Shown here: one piece after another, positions 1 through 6,865 of the stretch
Layout: the number at the start of each line of letters is the position of its first letter
Numbering within the stretch: the stretch's first letter is position 1
NCBI GenBank assembly: GCA_902766515.1
Contig: CACXEB010000333.1
Location: 1 to 7,916, forward strand
Length of the DNA: 7,916 nucleotides
Source of the DNA: an uncultured Eubacteriales bacterium
Lineage (GTDB): Bacteria > Bacillota_A > Clostridia > Christensenellales > Aristaeellaceae
Direction: 5' to 3'
Notes under the pieces: generated by a model
Database searches by the model: none
What the model was told of the DNA's origin: nothing
Seen by the model: only the letters and a program-made list of their open reading frames with translations
Translations under genes and position numbers: made by a program

Positions 1-17
1 CCTATTATTCCTGACAT
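1..17 (-). CDS. Start of an unidentified gene, cut by the window edge
   Basis: Only five full codons are inside the window, reading M-S-G-I-I with a sixth probably G. The start is supported by an excellent Shine-Dalgarno (AAGGAGGTG on the minus strand, bases 24-32) six bases before the ATG, and by a near-consensus promoter just upstream. The product cannot be identified from this few residues. It lies downstream of the exporter genes on the same strand but has its own promoter, so it is probably a separate transcription unit. Confidence 0.6.
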
Positions 18-23
18 TCTTGA

Positions 24-32
24 CACCTCCTT
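24..32 (-). promoter_or_regulatory. Consensus ribosome binding site for the left-edge gene
   Basis: The minus strand reads AAGGAGGTG, nearly fully complementary to the 3' end of 16S rRNA, with a six-base spacer to the ATG at 17-15. With transcription predicted to start near base 33, this site would lie at the very 5' end of a leader of only about 16 bases. Confidence 0.7.
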
Positions 33-39
33 CAGCATA

Positions 40-68
40 ATTCTACTACATACCAAAGGTTGTGTCAA
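40..68 (-). promoter_or_regulatory. Sigma-A/70-type promoter, TTGACA-17-TAGAAT
   Basis: On the minus strand the -35 box is a perfect TTGACA (bases 68-63) and the -10 box is TAGAAT (bases 45-40, five of six matches), with the optimal 17-base spacer. The local sequence is AT-rich compared with the surrounding coding DNA. It would start transcription near base 33 and serve the gene beginning at base 17. It lies outside the exporter gene, showing that the left-edge gene does not depend on the upstream operon. Confidence 0.8.
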
Positions 69-85
69 GCTAAGTTAGTGCATAT

Positions 86-123
86 GGGACGCCAGTCCCC
101 CCTACGGACCCAGGAACTGGGTC
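86..123 (-). terminator. Two short hairpins at the end of the operon, weak terminator candidate
   Basis: On the minus strand a perfect 7-base-pair stem with a three-base loop (bases 123-107) begins in the stop codon of the last exporter gene. A second 5-base-pair hairpin with a 4-base loop follows (bases 99-86). Neither is followed by a run of U, so this is not a classical intrinsic terminator. The hairpins may stabilise the 3' end or cause only partial termination before the next promoter. Confidence 0.3.
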
Positions 124-1891
124 AATCAAACTGCGCCCTGTACAGCCTGTAGTAGAATCCCCGCGCCTTCATGAGCTCCTCATGTGTGCCCTGCTCCGCC
201 ACGTCGCCCTGGTTGACCACCAGGATCCGGTCGGCGTGCCGGATCGTCGAAAGGCGGTGGGCGATGACAAAGCAGGTCTTGCCCTCCATCAGCCGGCGCA
301 TGGCCGTCTGGATCTCCCGTTCGGTCGAGGTATCGACGTTGCTGGTCGCCTCGTCGAGGATCAGCATGGGCGAATGGTACAGCATCGCCCGGGCGATGGT
401 CAGCAGCTGCTTCTGCCCCTTGGAGATGTTGCCGCCGTCCTCGCTGATGACCGTCTGGTATCCCTCGGGCAGCCGCATGATGAACGGGTGGATGCGCGCG
501 GTTTTCGCGGCGGCCACCACCTCCTCCATCGTCGCGTTCTCCTTGCCGTAGGCGATATTGTCGAAGATCGTTCCCTTGAACACCCAGGTATCCTGCAGCA
601 CCATGGCATAGGCGGTCCGGAGGCTGCGCCGGGTCAGGGTCCGGATGTCCCGGCCGTCCACGGCCACGCTGCCGCCGTTCACGTCGTAGAAGCGCATCAG
701 CAGGTTGATGATCGTCGTCTTGCCCGCGCCGGTCGGCCCCACGATGGCAATCAGCCGGCCCGCGTCCGCCTGCATGCTCAGGTCGTGGATGATGGTCCTG
801 CCCGGATCATACCCGAAGGTCACGTGGCTGAGGGTCACGTCGCCCCGCACATCGGTGAGCGGCAGGGCGTCCGGCGCGTCGGTCAGCTCCTCCGCCTGGT
901 CCAGCAGGCCGAACACGCGCTCCGCCGCCGCCAGGGCCGAGAACAGCTCGTTGATGATGTTGGCGATCTCGTTGATCGGGCCGGAAAACTTGCGGGAGTA
1001 CAGCACAAAGGCGGAGATGGAGCCCAGGTCGATCAGGCCGTTCATGTACAGCACGGATCCCAGCAGGGCGATCAGGCTCAGGGACAGGTTGTTGATGAAG
1101 CCCATGGTCGGACCGATCGTCATGCCCAGGGAGTCGGCGTCATAATAGGCCTCGGCCGCCTGGTGGTTGATCCCGTCAAACTTACCGTCCACCTGGTCCT
1201 CGTGCGCGTAGGCCAGGATGGTCTTCTGGCCCGAAAGCTGCTCCTCCACAAAGCCGTTCATAGCGCCGTAGGACCTGGAGCGCTTCACGAACCGCGGCTG
1301 GGTGAGCTTGCGCATATGAGCCGTATAGGCGACCGAAGCCGGCACCGTGACCAGCGCCACCAGCGACAGGAGCGGCGAGATGCGGACCATCATCACCAGC
1401 GCGCCGACAACGGTCACGACGCTGGTCAGGATGGAGACCACGTCGGTGGCCATGCAGGTCGAGATGACGTCCACGTCATAGGAGGCGCGGCTGATGATAT
1501 CGCCCGCCTGATTGCGGTCGAAGAAGCCCACCGGCAGGCGCATCAGCTTGTCGAACACATCCTGCCGCATCTTCTTGCCCACCCGCTTGGACACGTTGAC
1601 CATGATCATATGGATCAGGATGGTCAGCAGCGAGGAGGACACATAGACAGCAAGCATCCGTGTGGCGAAGTATACCACGCGGTCAAAGTTGACCTGACCC
1701 GGGCCGGCGGCGGCCTCGGAGATGGCGCTGCCCGCCAGGCTCGGCCCCCACAGCGCCAGGACGTTGCTCAGCACGCACATCGCGGCGACCAGCAGGATCG
1801 GCAGCCGGAACGCGCCCAGGTAGGACAGGAGCCGGCTGAGCGCGCCCCTGGTATCCTTGGGCTTGGTCATGATGCTGTCCCGTCGGGCCAT
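122..1891 (-). CDS. ABC exporter half-transporter, canonical ATPase subunit (TM288-like)
   Basis: This 589-residue protein joins an N-terminal exporter-type membrane domain (about six helices, residues 30-320) to a C-terminal ATPase domain. Visible motifs are Walker A GPTGAGKTT (385-393), Q-loop Q433, Walker B ending in D513 with catalytic E514, D-loop around D520 and switch histidine H545. The signature motif is ISKGQ (489-493) instead of LSGGQ, with lysine replacing the first glycine. This is the pattern of the partner subunit in heterodimeric exporters such as TM287/TM288, where an altered signature faces the inactive site. The start ATG overlaps the stop codon of the preceding exporter gene by one base (TAATG), with GGAGG seven bases upstream, so the two are translationally coupled. 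ATP-driven export across the cytoplasmic membrane is well supported. The substrate (lipid, drug, peptide or glycan precursor) cannot be told from sequence. Confidence 0.93.
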   Translation of the reverse strand: MARRDSIMTKPKDTRGALSRLLSYLGAFRLPILLVAAMCVLSNVLALWGPSLAGSAISEAAAGPGQVNFDRVVYFATRMLAVYVSSSLLTILIHMIMVNVSKRVGKKMRQDVFDKLMRLPVGFFDRNQAGDIISRASYDVDVISTCMATDVVSILTSVVTVVGALVMMVRISPLLSLVALVTVPASVAYTAHMRKLTQPRFVKRSRSYGAMNGFVEEQLSGQKTILAYAHEDQVDGKFDGINHQAAEAYYDADSLGMTIGPTMGFINNLSLSLIALLGSVLYMNGLIDLGSISAFVLYSRKFSGPINEIANIINELFSALAAAERVFGLLDQAEELTDAPDALPLTDVRGDVTLSHVTFGYDPGRTIIHDLSMQADAGRLIAIVGPTGAGKTTIINLLMRFYDVNGGSVAVDGRDIRTLTRRSLRTAYAMVLQDTWVFKGTIFDNIAYGKENATMEEVVAAAKTARIHPFIMRLPEGYQTVISEDGGNISKGQKQLLTIARAMLYHSPMLILDEATSNVDTSTEREIQTAMRRLMEGKTCFVIAHRLSTIRHADRILVVNQGDVAEQGTHEELMKARGFYYRLYRAQFD

Positions 1892-3648
1892 TATGTCGCC
1901 TCCCCCATCTGCGTGTCGCGGATCTCACGGTAGGCCGGGCAGGTCCGCAGCAGCTCCTCATGCGTCCCCTTGCCGATCACTTCGCCCTCGTCGAGCACGA
2001 TGATCTGGTCCAGGTTCATGATGGATGACACCCGCTGGGCGATCACGACCAGGGTCGCGTCGCCGTGGTGCTCCCGGATCGCCCGGCGCAGCTCCGCGTC
2101 TGTCCGGTAGTCCAGGGCCGACGACGCGTCGTCCAGGATCAGGATATCCGGCTTCGCGGCCAGGGCGCGCGCAATCAGCAGCCGCTGCTTCTGGCCGCCC
2201 GAGAAGTTGCCGCCGTGGATGGCCGCCTCATGGTCCGCGCCGTCCTCATAGGCGCTCACAAAATCGGCAGCCATCGCGTCGGCCAGCGCCTGCCTGAGGC
2301 CTTCCTCATCCACGTCCCGGCCGAAGACCACGTTGGACCGGATGGTGTCCGCGAAGATCGCGTCATTCTGGAAGACCACGCCGAAGTGCCGGCGCAGGTC
2401 GTCCAGTTCCCAGGCGCGCACGTCCCGCCCGTCCACAAAGACATGGCCGCTTTCGGTATCATAAAACCGCATCAGCAGGTTGATGATGGTCGTCTTGCCG
2501 CTGCCGGTGGCCCCGATGATGCCCAGGGAGCCGCCCTTGCGGATGGTGAAATCGATATCCCTGAGGCACTGCTGGCGGGACGCGCCCGCGAAAGCCGCAG
2601 CGTCCGCCTTCGCGCCGTCCGTCCTGCCCCCGTAGTTGAACGAGACATGGTCGAACACGATGTAGCCCTCACGGGTCGGCGCCGCGCCCGGCAGGACGGG
2701 CAGCTCGTCCGGCAGCTCCGCCACCTCCGCGATGCGCGCGGCGGAGGCGTTGGCCTTGGACAGCATCATGAAGACGCGGTTGAGGCCCATGACGCCCATC
2801 AGGATCATATTGAAATAGGTCAGGAAAGCCAGGATGACACCGGTCTGGGTGACCCCGGCGTTGACGCGGCGGGCGCCGACCAGCACGACCAGCGTCAGGC
2901 CGATGTTCAGGAACAGGGTGACGATCGGACCGGGCAACGCCATGGTGATGCTCGCCTTGATGTCCCGCCGGGCGGTATCGTCATTGACGCCGCTGAACCG
3001 GCGGATCTCATACGGTTCCTTGGACAGGGCCTTGACCACACGGATGCCGGTAATGTTTTCGCGCATGATGCGCACGATGTTGTCCATGCCGCGCTGCACC
3101 CGGTCGTACAGCGGGATGCCCCGGGAGGAGACGAACACCACCAGGGCGATCATGATCGGCGCCATGATGCACAGGATCAGGGCCAGCCCGGCGTCCATGG
3201 TCAGCGTGATGACGATGCCGCCCACCAGCATGATCGGCGCGCGGATGCCGATGGTCTGCGCGGAACGGATGAAGTTCTGCACGTTGTAGGTATCGGACGT
3301 CATGCGCGAGATCAGCGACGGCAGGCCGACCTGGTCGATCTGGCTCCCGGACAGGTTCAGCGCCGCGTGGAACAGGTCGCGCCGGACCTGGAAGGTGCAC
3401 TCCTTGGAGACCCAGATCGCCTTGCGGTTCGCCGTGATGTTCAGGAAGCGGCCGCAGCACGCCAGCAGGATCATCGCGCCGCCCCACAGCAGCACCGGCG
3501 CGATTTCCTTCTGCGGTACCACATGGTCCAGCAGGTGCTCCATGACATAGGGGATCAGCAGCTCCACCATCGTCGCGCTGAGCTTCAGCCCCATCCCGCC
3601 CGCGATCATCCAGCGGTAGGCCCGCAGGTATTTCCAGAGATACCTCAT
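1891..3648 (-). CDS. ABC exporter half-transporter, degenerate ATPase subunit (TM287-like)
   Basis: This 585-residue half-transporter has an exporter-type membrane domain (about residues 14-295) followed by an ATPase domain. Walker A is GATGSGKTT (379-387), Q-loop Q427, signature FSGGQ (482-486). The Walker B aspartate D506 is followed by D507 where active subunits carry glutamate, and the switch histidine is replaced by Q538 (IAQRV). Both changes are hallmarks of the non-hydrolysing site in heterodimeric exporters of the TM287/TM288 and BmrC/BmrD class. Its good signature would complete the active site built on the partner encoded immediately downstream. An Ala/Gly-rich segment of about 20 residues (341-360) lies between the A-loop region (Y339) and Walker A and looks like an inserted flexible loop. 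The gene begins 8 bases after the DHHW gene, and its Shine-Dalgarno overlaps that gene's stop codon. Transport substrate unknown. Confidence 0.93.
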   Translation of the reverse strand: MRYLWKYLRAYRWMIAGGMGLKLSATMVELLIPYVMEHLLDHVVPQKEIAPVLLWGGAMILLACCGRFLNITANRKAIWVSKECTFQVRRDLFHAALNLSGSQIDQVGLPSLISRMTSDTYNVQNFIRSAQTIGIRAPIMLVGGIVITLTMDAGLALILCIMAPIMIALVVFVSSRGIPLYDRVQRGMDNIVRIMRENITGIRVVKALSKEPYEIRRFSGVNDDTARRDIKASITMALPGPIVTLFLNIGLTLVVLVGARRVNAGVTQTGVILAFLTYFNMILMGVMGLNRVFMMLSKANASAARIAEVAELPDELPVLPGAAPTREGYIVFDHVSFNYGGRTDGAKADAAAFAGASRQQCLRDIDFTIRKGGSLGIIGATGSGKTTIINLLMRFYDTESGHVFVDGRDVRAWELDDLRRHFGVVFQNDAIFADTIRSNVVFGRDVDEEGLRQALADAMAADFVSAYEDGADHEAAIHGGNFSGGQKQRLLIARALAAKPDILILDDASSALDYRTDAELRRAIREHHGDATLVVIAQRVSSIMNLDQIIVLDEGEVIGKGTHEELLRTCPAYREIRDTQMGEAT

Positions 3649-3654
3649 ACTTAT

Positions 3655-3663
3655 CCCTACTCC
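3655..3663 (-). promoter_or_regulatory. Ribosome binding site overlapping the preceding stop codon
   Basis: The minus strand reads GGAG, then the TAG stop of the DHHW gene, then GG. AGGG (bases 3658-3655) lies six bases before the ATG of the first exporter gene and shares bases with the TAG. Ribosomes ending the acyltransferase partner would be placed directly on the exporter start, which argues for coupled translation of the acylation and export genes. Confidence 0.6.
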
Positions 3664-5234
3664 AGCACCGAAACGGTCACGCCGGTATACGTCAGCCCGA
3701 TGCCAACGGTCGCGCCATGGACCCCGGCGTACAGCAGCAGCTGGTATTCATGATCGTCAGAGGGCACCCTGAACGTCCATTCAGCCCCACCCTGCTCATG
3801 ACAGTAGCCGATGTCCACGAGATCGCACTTGGCCAGCGTCTTTTCCGTCGCGTCATACAGGATGATGCTGACGCCCGCCGCGTCCCCTTCCTGCGGAATG
3901 ATATCCGCGCACGAAAACCGGTAGGTCTTTCCATGCTCCAGTTTCACGCCCAGCCGGGCATAGTTATACGCCGCCTGCTTTGCGGCCAGCGGCACCGATG
4001 CCTGCTCCAGGCAGGGCTTCCAGTCCCCGGTGGTTACATTGACGCTGCCCTTTTTGATGCCTACGACCGTGTTCGTCAGCTTGACAGCCTGCGTTGTGCT
4101 GCTCAGCATGACCACAAAATCCGGCTGCGTCCACTCGCAATACTCAGCAATGGAGGACCAATCATAATGGCGCGGATCGATCACGTCCAGTTCCATGAAC
4201 TCCGTGGAAAGGAACGCCTGCACCGGCAGCGCGTAGCTGTCCTTGATGATCAGCACCCGGCACCGGTTGGGCGCCTTGGCGTTCCTGTGCTTGACGAGCG
4301 GATAGTCACCGCCGATGTACACGCAGTACGGATTCATATGAAAGTAATCCGCTTTTTCGATAAACCGCTCACGGATGTTCGCCTGCTCAAAGCTGCCTAT
4401 ATAAAAGTATCTTCGATCCGGAACGGCGCAGGACATCTCCGTTTCGAACCGCGGCGTATACCAGACCAGCGGATCGACGCCGGCATACAGGCTTCCGACG
4501 CGCCGCCCGATGCTGCCCAGGAACCATCGTTCAATCAGGTGCCGGTCCCACTGGACAACTGCCGTGTGCGCCGCGGTCAGCGAGGAATCCATGAGCTTCA
4601 TCCGGCGCATGATAAGATCATACCCGGCGATCGCGCCGTCCGGACTCCAGTGATGGTCCGTCCTGTAGTACTGGTACATGTCCAGCTGCCCGGCGTTCGC
4701 GGACAGGTCGCTCCGCAGGTCCAGGACGCTGACGCCGCGGGACGCCATGGCGTCCAGGAAAACCGTCGCGTCCTCATTTATCTCATTGCCGACGCCCGTC
4801 GGCAGCACCTCTCCCGCGACGTCCGGCTTGAGCGGCGGCATCACATACAGGAAGGGGGTCCCCTTTCCGCCCAGCCAGTCGGCCAATGCGACGATTTTGT
4901 CTGCTGCCGATGTCAATTGCGAGGGTTTGATCGTTTCCGTCCGGGTCAGCATCCCGTTGTTCAGGCGCACCACATCATTGTACACCCGCCTGCCCGCTAC
5001 CCGGGCCAGCAGGCCGTTCAGGTTGATAAAGCCGTCCTTTTCCGCGAGGTCATCGGACACGAGGCCGGACGCGATCGTTTTCGTCATTTCCTCAAACGTG
5101 GTTTTTCCACGCAGGAACCTGTCCACGGGCTTTGACATCAGCGGCAGGTTGGTCACGGACAGCACGCCAATCACCACCAGGCAGCAGCAGGCGATCACCA
5201 GCCTGAATATTTGATCAAACGGCCATTTCTTCAT
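3657..5234 (-). CDS. DHHW-family, AlgJ/AlgX-like O-acyltransferase partner (SGNH fold)
   Basis: This 525-residue protein begins with a short basic stretch and one hydrophobic helix (about 11-30), probably a membrane anchor that places the rest outside the cytoplasm. The signature TDHHW (192-196) gives D193 and H195, and KDSYALP (331-337) gives candidate nucleophile S333. This D-x-H-before-Ser order is the permuted SGNH triad known in AlgJ/AlgX. The stretch around 240-255 (GRRVGSLYAGVD) is typical of the DHHW family. Residues of about 400-525 are rich in short alternating beta strands and may form a carbohydrate-binding beta-sandwich as in AlgX. With the MBOAT gene upstream, it likely accepts acyl groups passed through the membrane and transfers them to a glycan. 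Actual acceptor and acyl group are unknown. The ATG has GAGG eight bases upstream; the MBOAT gene ends 31 bases before it. Confidence 0.85.
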   Translation of the reverse strand: MKKWPFDQIFRLVIACCCLVVIGVLSVTNLPLMSKPVDRFLRGKTTFEEMTKTIASGLVSDDLAEKDGFINLNGLLARVAGRRVYNDVVRLNNGMLTRTETIKPSQLTSAADKIVALADWLGGKGTPFLYVMPPLKPDVAGEVLPTGVGNEINEDATVFLDAMASRGVSVLDLRSDLSANAGQLDMYQYYRTDHHWSPDGAIAGYDLIMRRMKLMDSSLTAAHTAVVQWDRHLIERWFLGSIGRRVGSLYAGVDPLVWYTPRFETEMSCAVPDRRYFYIGSFEQANIRERFIEKADYFHMNPYCVYIGGDYPLVKHRNAKAPNRCRVLIIKDSYALPVQAFLSTEFMELDVIDPRHYDWSSIAEYCEWTQPDFVVMLSSTTQAVKLTNTVVGIKKGSVNVTTGDWKPCLEQASVPLAAKQAAYNYARLGVKLEHGKTYRFSCADIIPQEGDAAGVSIILYDATEKTLAKCDLVDIGYCHEQGGAEWTFRVPSDDHEYQLLLYAGVHGATVGIGLTYTGVTVSVLE

Positions 5235-5265
5235 ACACCACGCCTCATTCTATATCAGTCAAAGA

Positions 5266-6684
5266 TCAGAAGTTGAAGTAAATGAAGGGGTTGTGCGCTT
5301 TCATCACCAGGCAGGACAGGCTGAACACAAACAGGATCAGCTGGATGCCGTCATGCGCGCACGACGCGGCCCGGCCCAGGCGCTTGTTGCGCCGGGACAG
5401 CTTCTCCCCAAGCCAGCGGAAGACCGGCGTGGCGCAGAGGATGCCGAAAACCAGGTAGCACAGGTATTCCCGCGCGTTGAACAGGAAGGTAACGTCGGAA
5501 AGCGGGCTGCCCGCCAGGCCGAACATCGTCTTCAGGTACTGGCCCGCCGCCGGCAGCGAGTCCGAACGGAACAGCACCCAGCCGATCATCACCAGCAGGA
5601 GCGTCAGCACCCGGTAGCCGACCCGCCCCGCCAGGCGCCATTGCGCCATGCGCTTGGGGATGCCCGTCAGCTTTTCGACGATGATCACGACGCCGTACAG
5701 CAGGCCCCATACGATGAAGGTCCAGTTGGCCCCGTGCCAGATGCCCGTCAGCAGCCACACCACCAGCAGGTTCAGCACCAGGCGGCTCCTGCGCTTCACG
5801 CGGGACCCGCCCAGCGGGAAATAGACATAATCCCGGAACCAGCTTCCCAGCGAGATATGCCACCTGCGCCAGAACTCGGTCACCGTCCCAGAGATATAGG
5901 GATAATCAAAGTTTTCCAGCAGGCGGAAGCCCAGCATGCCGCTCAGGCCGATGGCCATGTCGGAATACCCGCTGAAGTCAAAAAAGATCTGCAGGGTATA
6001 GCACACGATACCCAGCCATGCGGACAGCACGCTGTTGGACGCTGCCCCGAAGGCCGCGTCCGCCACCACGGCCAGCGTGTTGGCCAGCAGGATCTTTTTG
6101 TTGAACCCCATGAGGAACCGCATCAGGCCGGCCGTGAAGTCCTGCGGGCTCACCTTCCGGTTTGTGATCTGGTCCACCACGGTCGTGTACCGGACGATCG
6201 GCCCCGCGATCAGCTGCGGGAACAGGGAAATATACAGCCCCAGGCTGCCGATGTTCCTCTGGGCCGGCAGCCCGCGGTAGACATCGATCACATAGCTGAG
6301 CGCCTGGAACGTAAAAAAGGAGATGCCGATCGGCAGCGCGATTTTTGTCACAGCCAGCGATGGAAACAACGGATGCAGCATCCCGGTGATAAAATTCAGG
6401 TATTTGAAGACGATCAGGATGCCGATGTTGAGCACGATGTCCACGACCAGGACCGCCCGTTTCGCGCCGGGGCTGTCCGCCAGTTCCTCCACGCGCAGCG
6501 CCAGCAGGTAGTTGAACCCGATGGACGCCAGCATGATCAGCACGAATGTCGGCTCACCCCAGGCATAGAAAAACAGGCTGGCCAGCAGCAGCCAGTAATT
6601 CCGCGCTTTCAGCGGCAGCAGATAATACAACCCGAATACCACCGGGAAAAAAAACAGGATGAACTCGAGGCTGCTGAATAACAA
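5266..6684 (-). CDS. MBOAT-family membrane O-acyltransferase (AlgI/DltB-like)
   Basis: This 472-residue polytopic membrane protein carries the full set of MBOAT landmarks. These are FPQLIAGPIVRY (155-166), DFSGYSDMAIG (236-246), FWRRWHISLGSWFRDYVYFPLGG (starting 271, H276), and the segment WLLTGIWHGANW (310-321) containing the presumed catalytic H317. The C-terminus NPFIYFNF is typical of AlgI homologues, and the length matches them. In the family, an acyl group from a cytoplasmic donor is passed across the membrane to an extracytoplasmic SGNH partner, here the DHHW protein encoded next. The start is a TTG codon: no ATG occurs in the first 50 codons, the N-terminus MLFSSLEFILFFF is the classic AlgI beginning, and GGAGGGGG lies eight bases upstream. 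It is the first gene of the minus-strand cluster. The absence of dlt genes or alginate genes here argues against calling it dltB or algI. Confidence 0.94.
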   Translation of the reverse strand: MLFSSLEFILFFFPVVFGLYYLLPLKARNYWLLLASLFFYAWGEPTFVLIMLASIGFNYLLALRVEELADSPGAKRAVLVVDIVLNIGILIVFKYLNFITGMLHPLFPSLAVTKIALPIGISFFTFQALSYVIDVYRGLPAQRNIGSLGLYISLFPQLIAGPIVRYTTVVDQITNRKVSPQDFTAGLMRFLMGFNKKILLANTLAVVADAAFGAASNSVLSAWLGIVCYTLQIFFDFSGYSDMAIGLSGMLGFRLLENFDYPYISGTVTEFWRRWHISLGSWFRDYVYFPLGGSRVKRRSRLVLNLLVVWLLTGIWHGANWTFIVWGLLYGVVIIVEKLTGIPKRMAQWRLAGRVGYRVLTLLLVMIGWVLFRSDSLPAAGQYLKTMFGLAGSPLSDVTFLFNAREYLCYLVFGILCATPVFRWLGEKLSRRNKRLGRAASCAHDGIQLILFVFSLSCLVMKAHNPFIYFNF

Positions 6685-6690
6685 AGACAG

Positions 6691-6698
6691 TTCCCCCT
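6691..6698 (-). promoter_or_regulatory. Ribosome binding site that fixes the TTG start of the MBOAT gene
   Basis: The minus strand reads GGAGGGGG ending six bases before the TTG at 6684 once the two following A residues are counted as spacer (bases 6690-6685 hold the last six). It is the only strong Shine-Dalgarno near the beginning of the reading frame, and it supports initiation at this non-ATG codon. Confidence 0.6.
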
Positions 6699-6700
6699 CC

Positions 6701-6728
6701 GGCCGTGACCGGCCTTCACATGGTGAAG
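6701..6728. repeat. Two small inverted repeats in the leader of the MBOAT operon
   Basis: Bases 6701-6714 read GGCCG-TGAC-CGGCC, and bases 6714-6728 read CTTCAC-ATG-GTGAAG; both pairs of arms match perfectly. They lie between the predicted transcription start (near 6735) and the ribosome binding site. They could be RNA hairpins controlling translation or an operator for a repressor. No function can be assigned from sequence alone. Confidence 0.45.
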
Positions 6729-6741
6729 CATACCGTTGAAC

Positions 6742-6771
6742 AGTATATCACGGAACCCGAAGCCGCGGCAA
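6742..6771 (-). promoter_or_regulatory. Promoter candidate for the four-gene cluster, TTGCCG-18-TATACT
   Basis: On the minus strand the -10 box TATACT (bases 6747-6742) matches five of six consensus bases and the -35 box TTGCCG (bases 6771-6766) matches four of six, with an 18-base spacer. Transcription would start near 6735, giving a leader of about 50 bases before the MBOAT start. It is the best candidate in the divergent intergenic region on this strand, weaker than the promoter facing the other way. Confidence 0.55.
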
Positions 6772-6800
6772 GGCGCATTTGGTCATTTCCAAAAATAATC

Positions 6801-6829
6801 TTGCTTACGCAATTTTTTTATGCTACAAT
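6801..6829 (+). promoter_or_regulatory. Extended -10 promoter of the solute-binding protein gene
   Basis: TTGCTT (6801-6806) and TACAAT (6824-6829) are separated by exactly 17 bases, and a TG dinucleotide at 6821-6822 makes an extended -10. Transcription should start near 6836, so the leader is only about 30 bases, too short for a riboswitch. The box also lies inside the possible upstream extension of the reading frame from 6779, which rules out that longer start. A short inverted repeat, TTGC-TTAC-GCAA (6801-6812), covers the -35 box and could be part of an operator. Confidence 0.75.
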
Positions 6830-6850
6830 GCGTCTGGAACCCATCACACA

Positions 6851-6857
6851 AAGGAGG
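6851..6857 (+). promoter_or_regulatory. Ribosome binding site of the solute-binding protein gene
   Basis: AAGGAGG is a full-strength Shine-Dalgarno with an eight-base spacer to the ATG at 6866. It decides the start against an in-frame TTG at 6779, which would add 29 residues in front of the signal peptide and lies upstream of the promoter. Confidence 0.8.
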
Positions 6858-6865
6858 ATGAACCT

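Noticed and set aside
20..25. TTGACA on the plus strand near the left edge
   Set aside because: No acceptable -10 box lies 15-19 bases downstream, and it overlaps the ribosome binding site of the minus-strand gene.
182..1933. Long open frame on the plus strand opposite the second ABC gene
   Set aside because: It is antisense to a clear ABC transporter gene, has a His/Gln/Asp/Arg-rich composition typical of a complementary frame in GC-rich DNA, and has no ribosome binding site or recognisable domain. The similar plus-strand frames at 2065-3753, 3717-5135 and 5293-6681 are rejected for the same reason.
5180..5200. Lipobox-like V-I-A-C at residues 13-16 of the DHHW protein
   Set aside because: The hydrophobic stretch before the cysteine is too short, an arginine (R11) lies within it, and hydrophobicity continues well past the cysteines to about residue 30. 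A membrane anchor fits better than a lipoprotein signal.
5266..6684. Naming the MBOAT gene dltB or algI
   Set aside because: Neither dltA/C/D nor any alginate synthesis gene is present, and the partner is a DHHW-family protein used with many different acceptors, so a specific symbol would overstate the evidence.
6779..6865. Upstream in-frame TTG start adding 29 residues to the solute-binding protein
   Set aside because: It would place the promoter inside the coding region and a hydrophilic stretch before the signal peptide, and it has no Shine-Dalgarno, whereas the ATG at 6866 has an excellent one.
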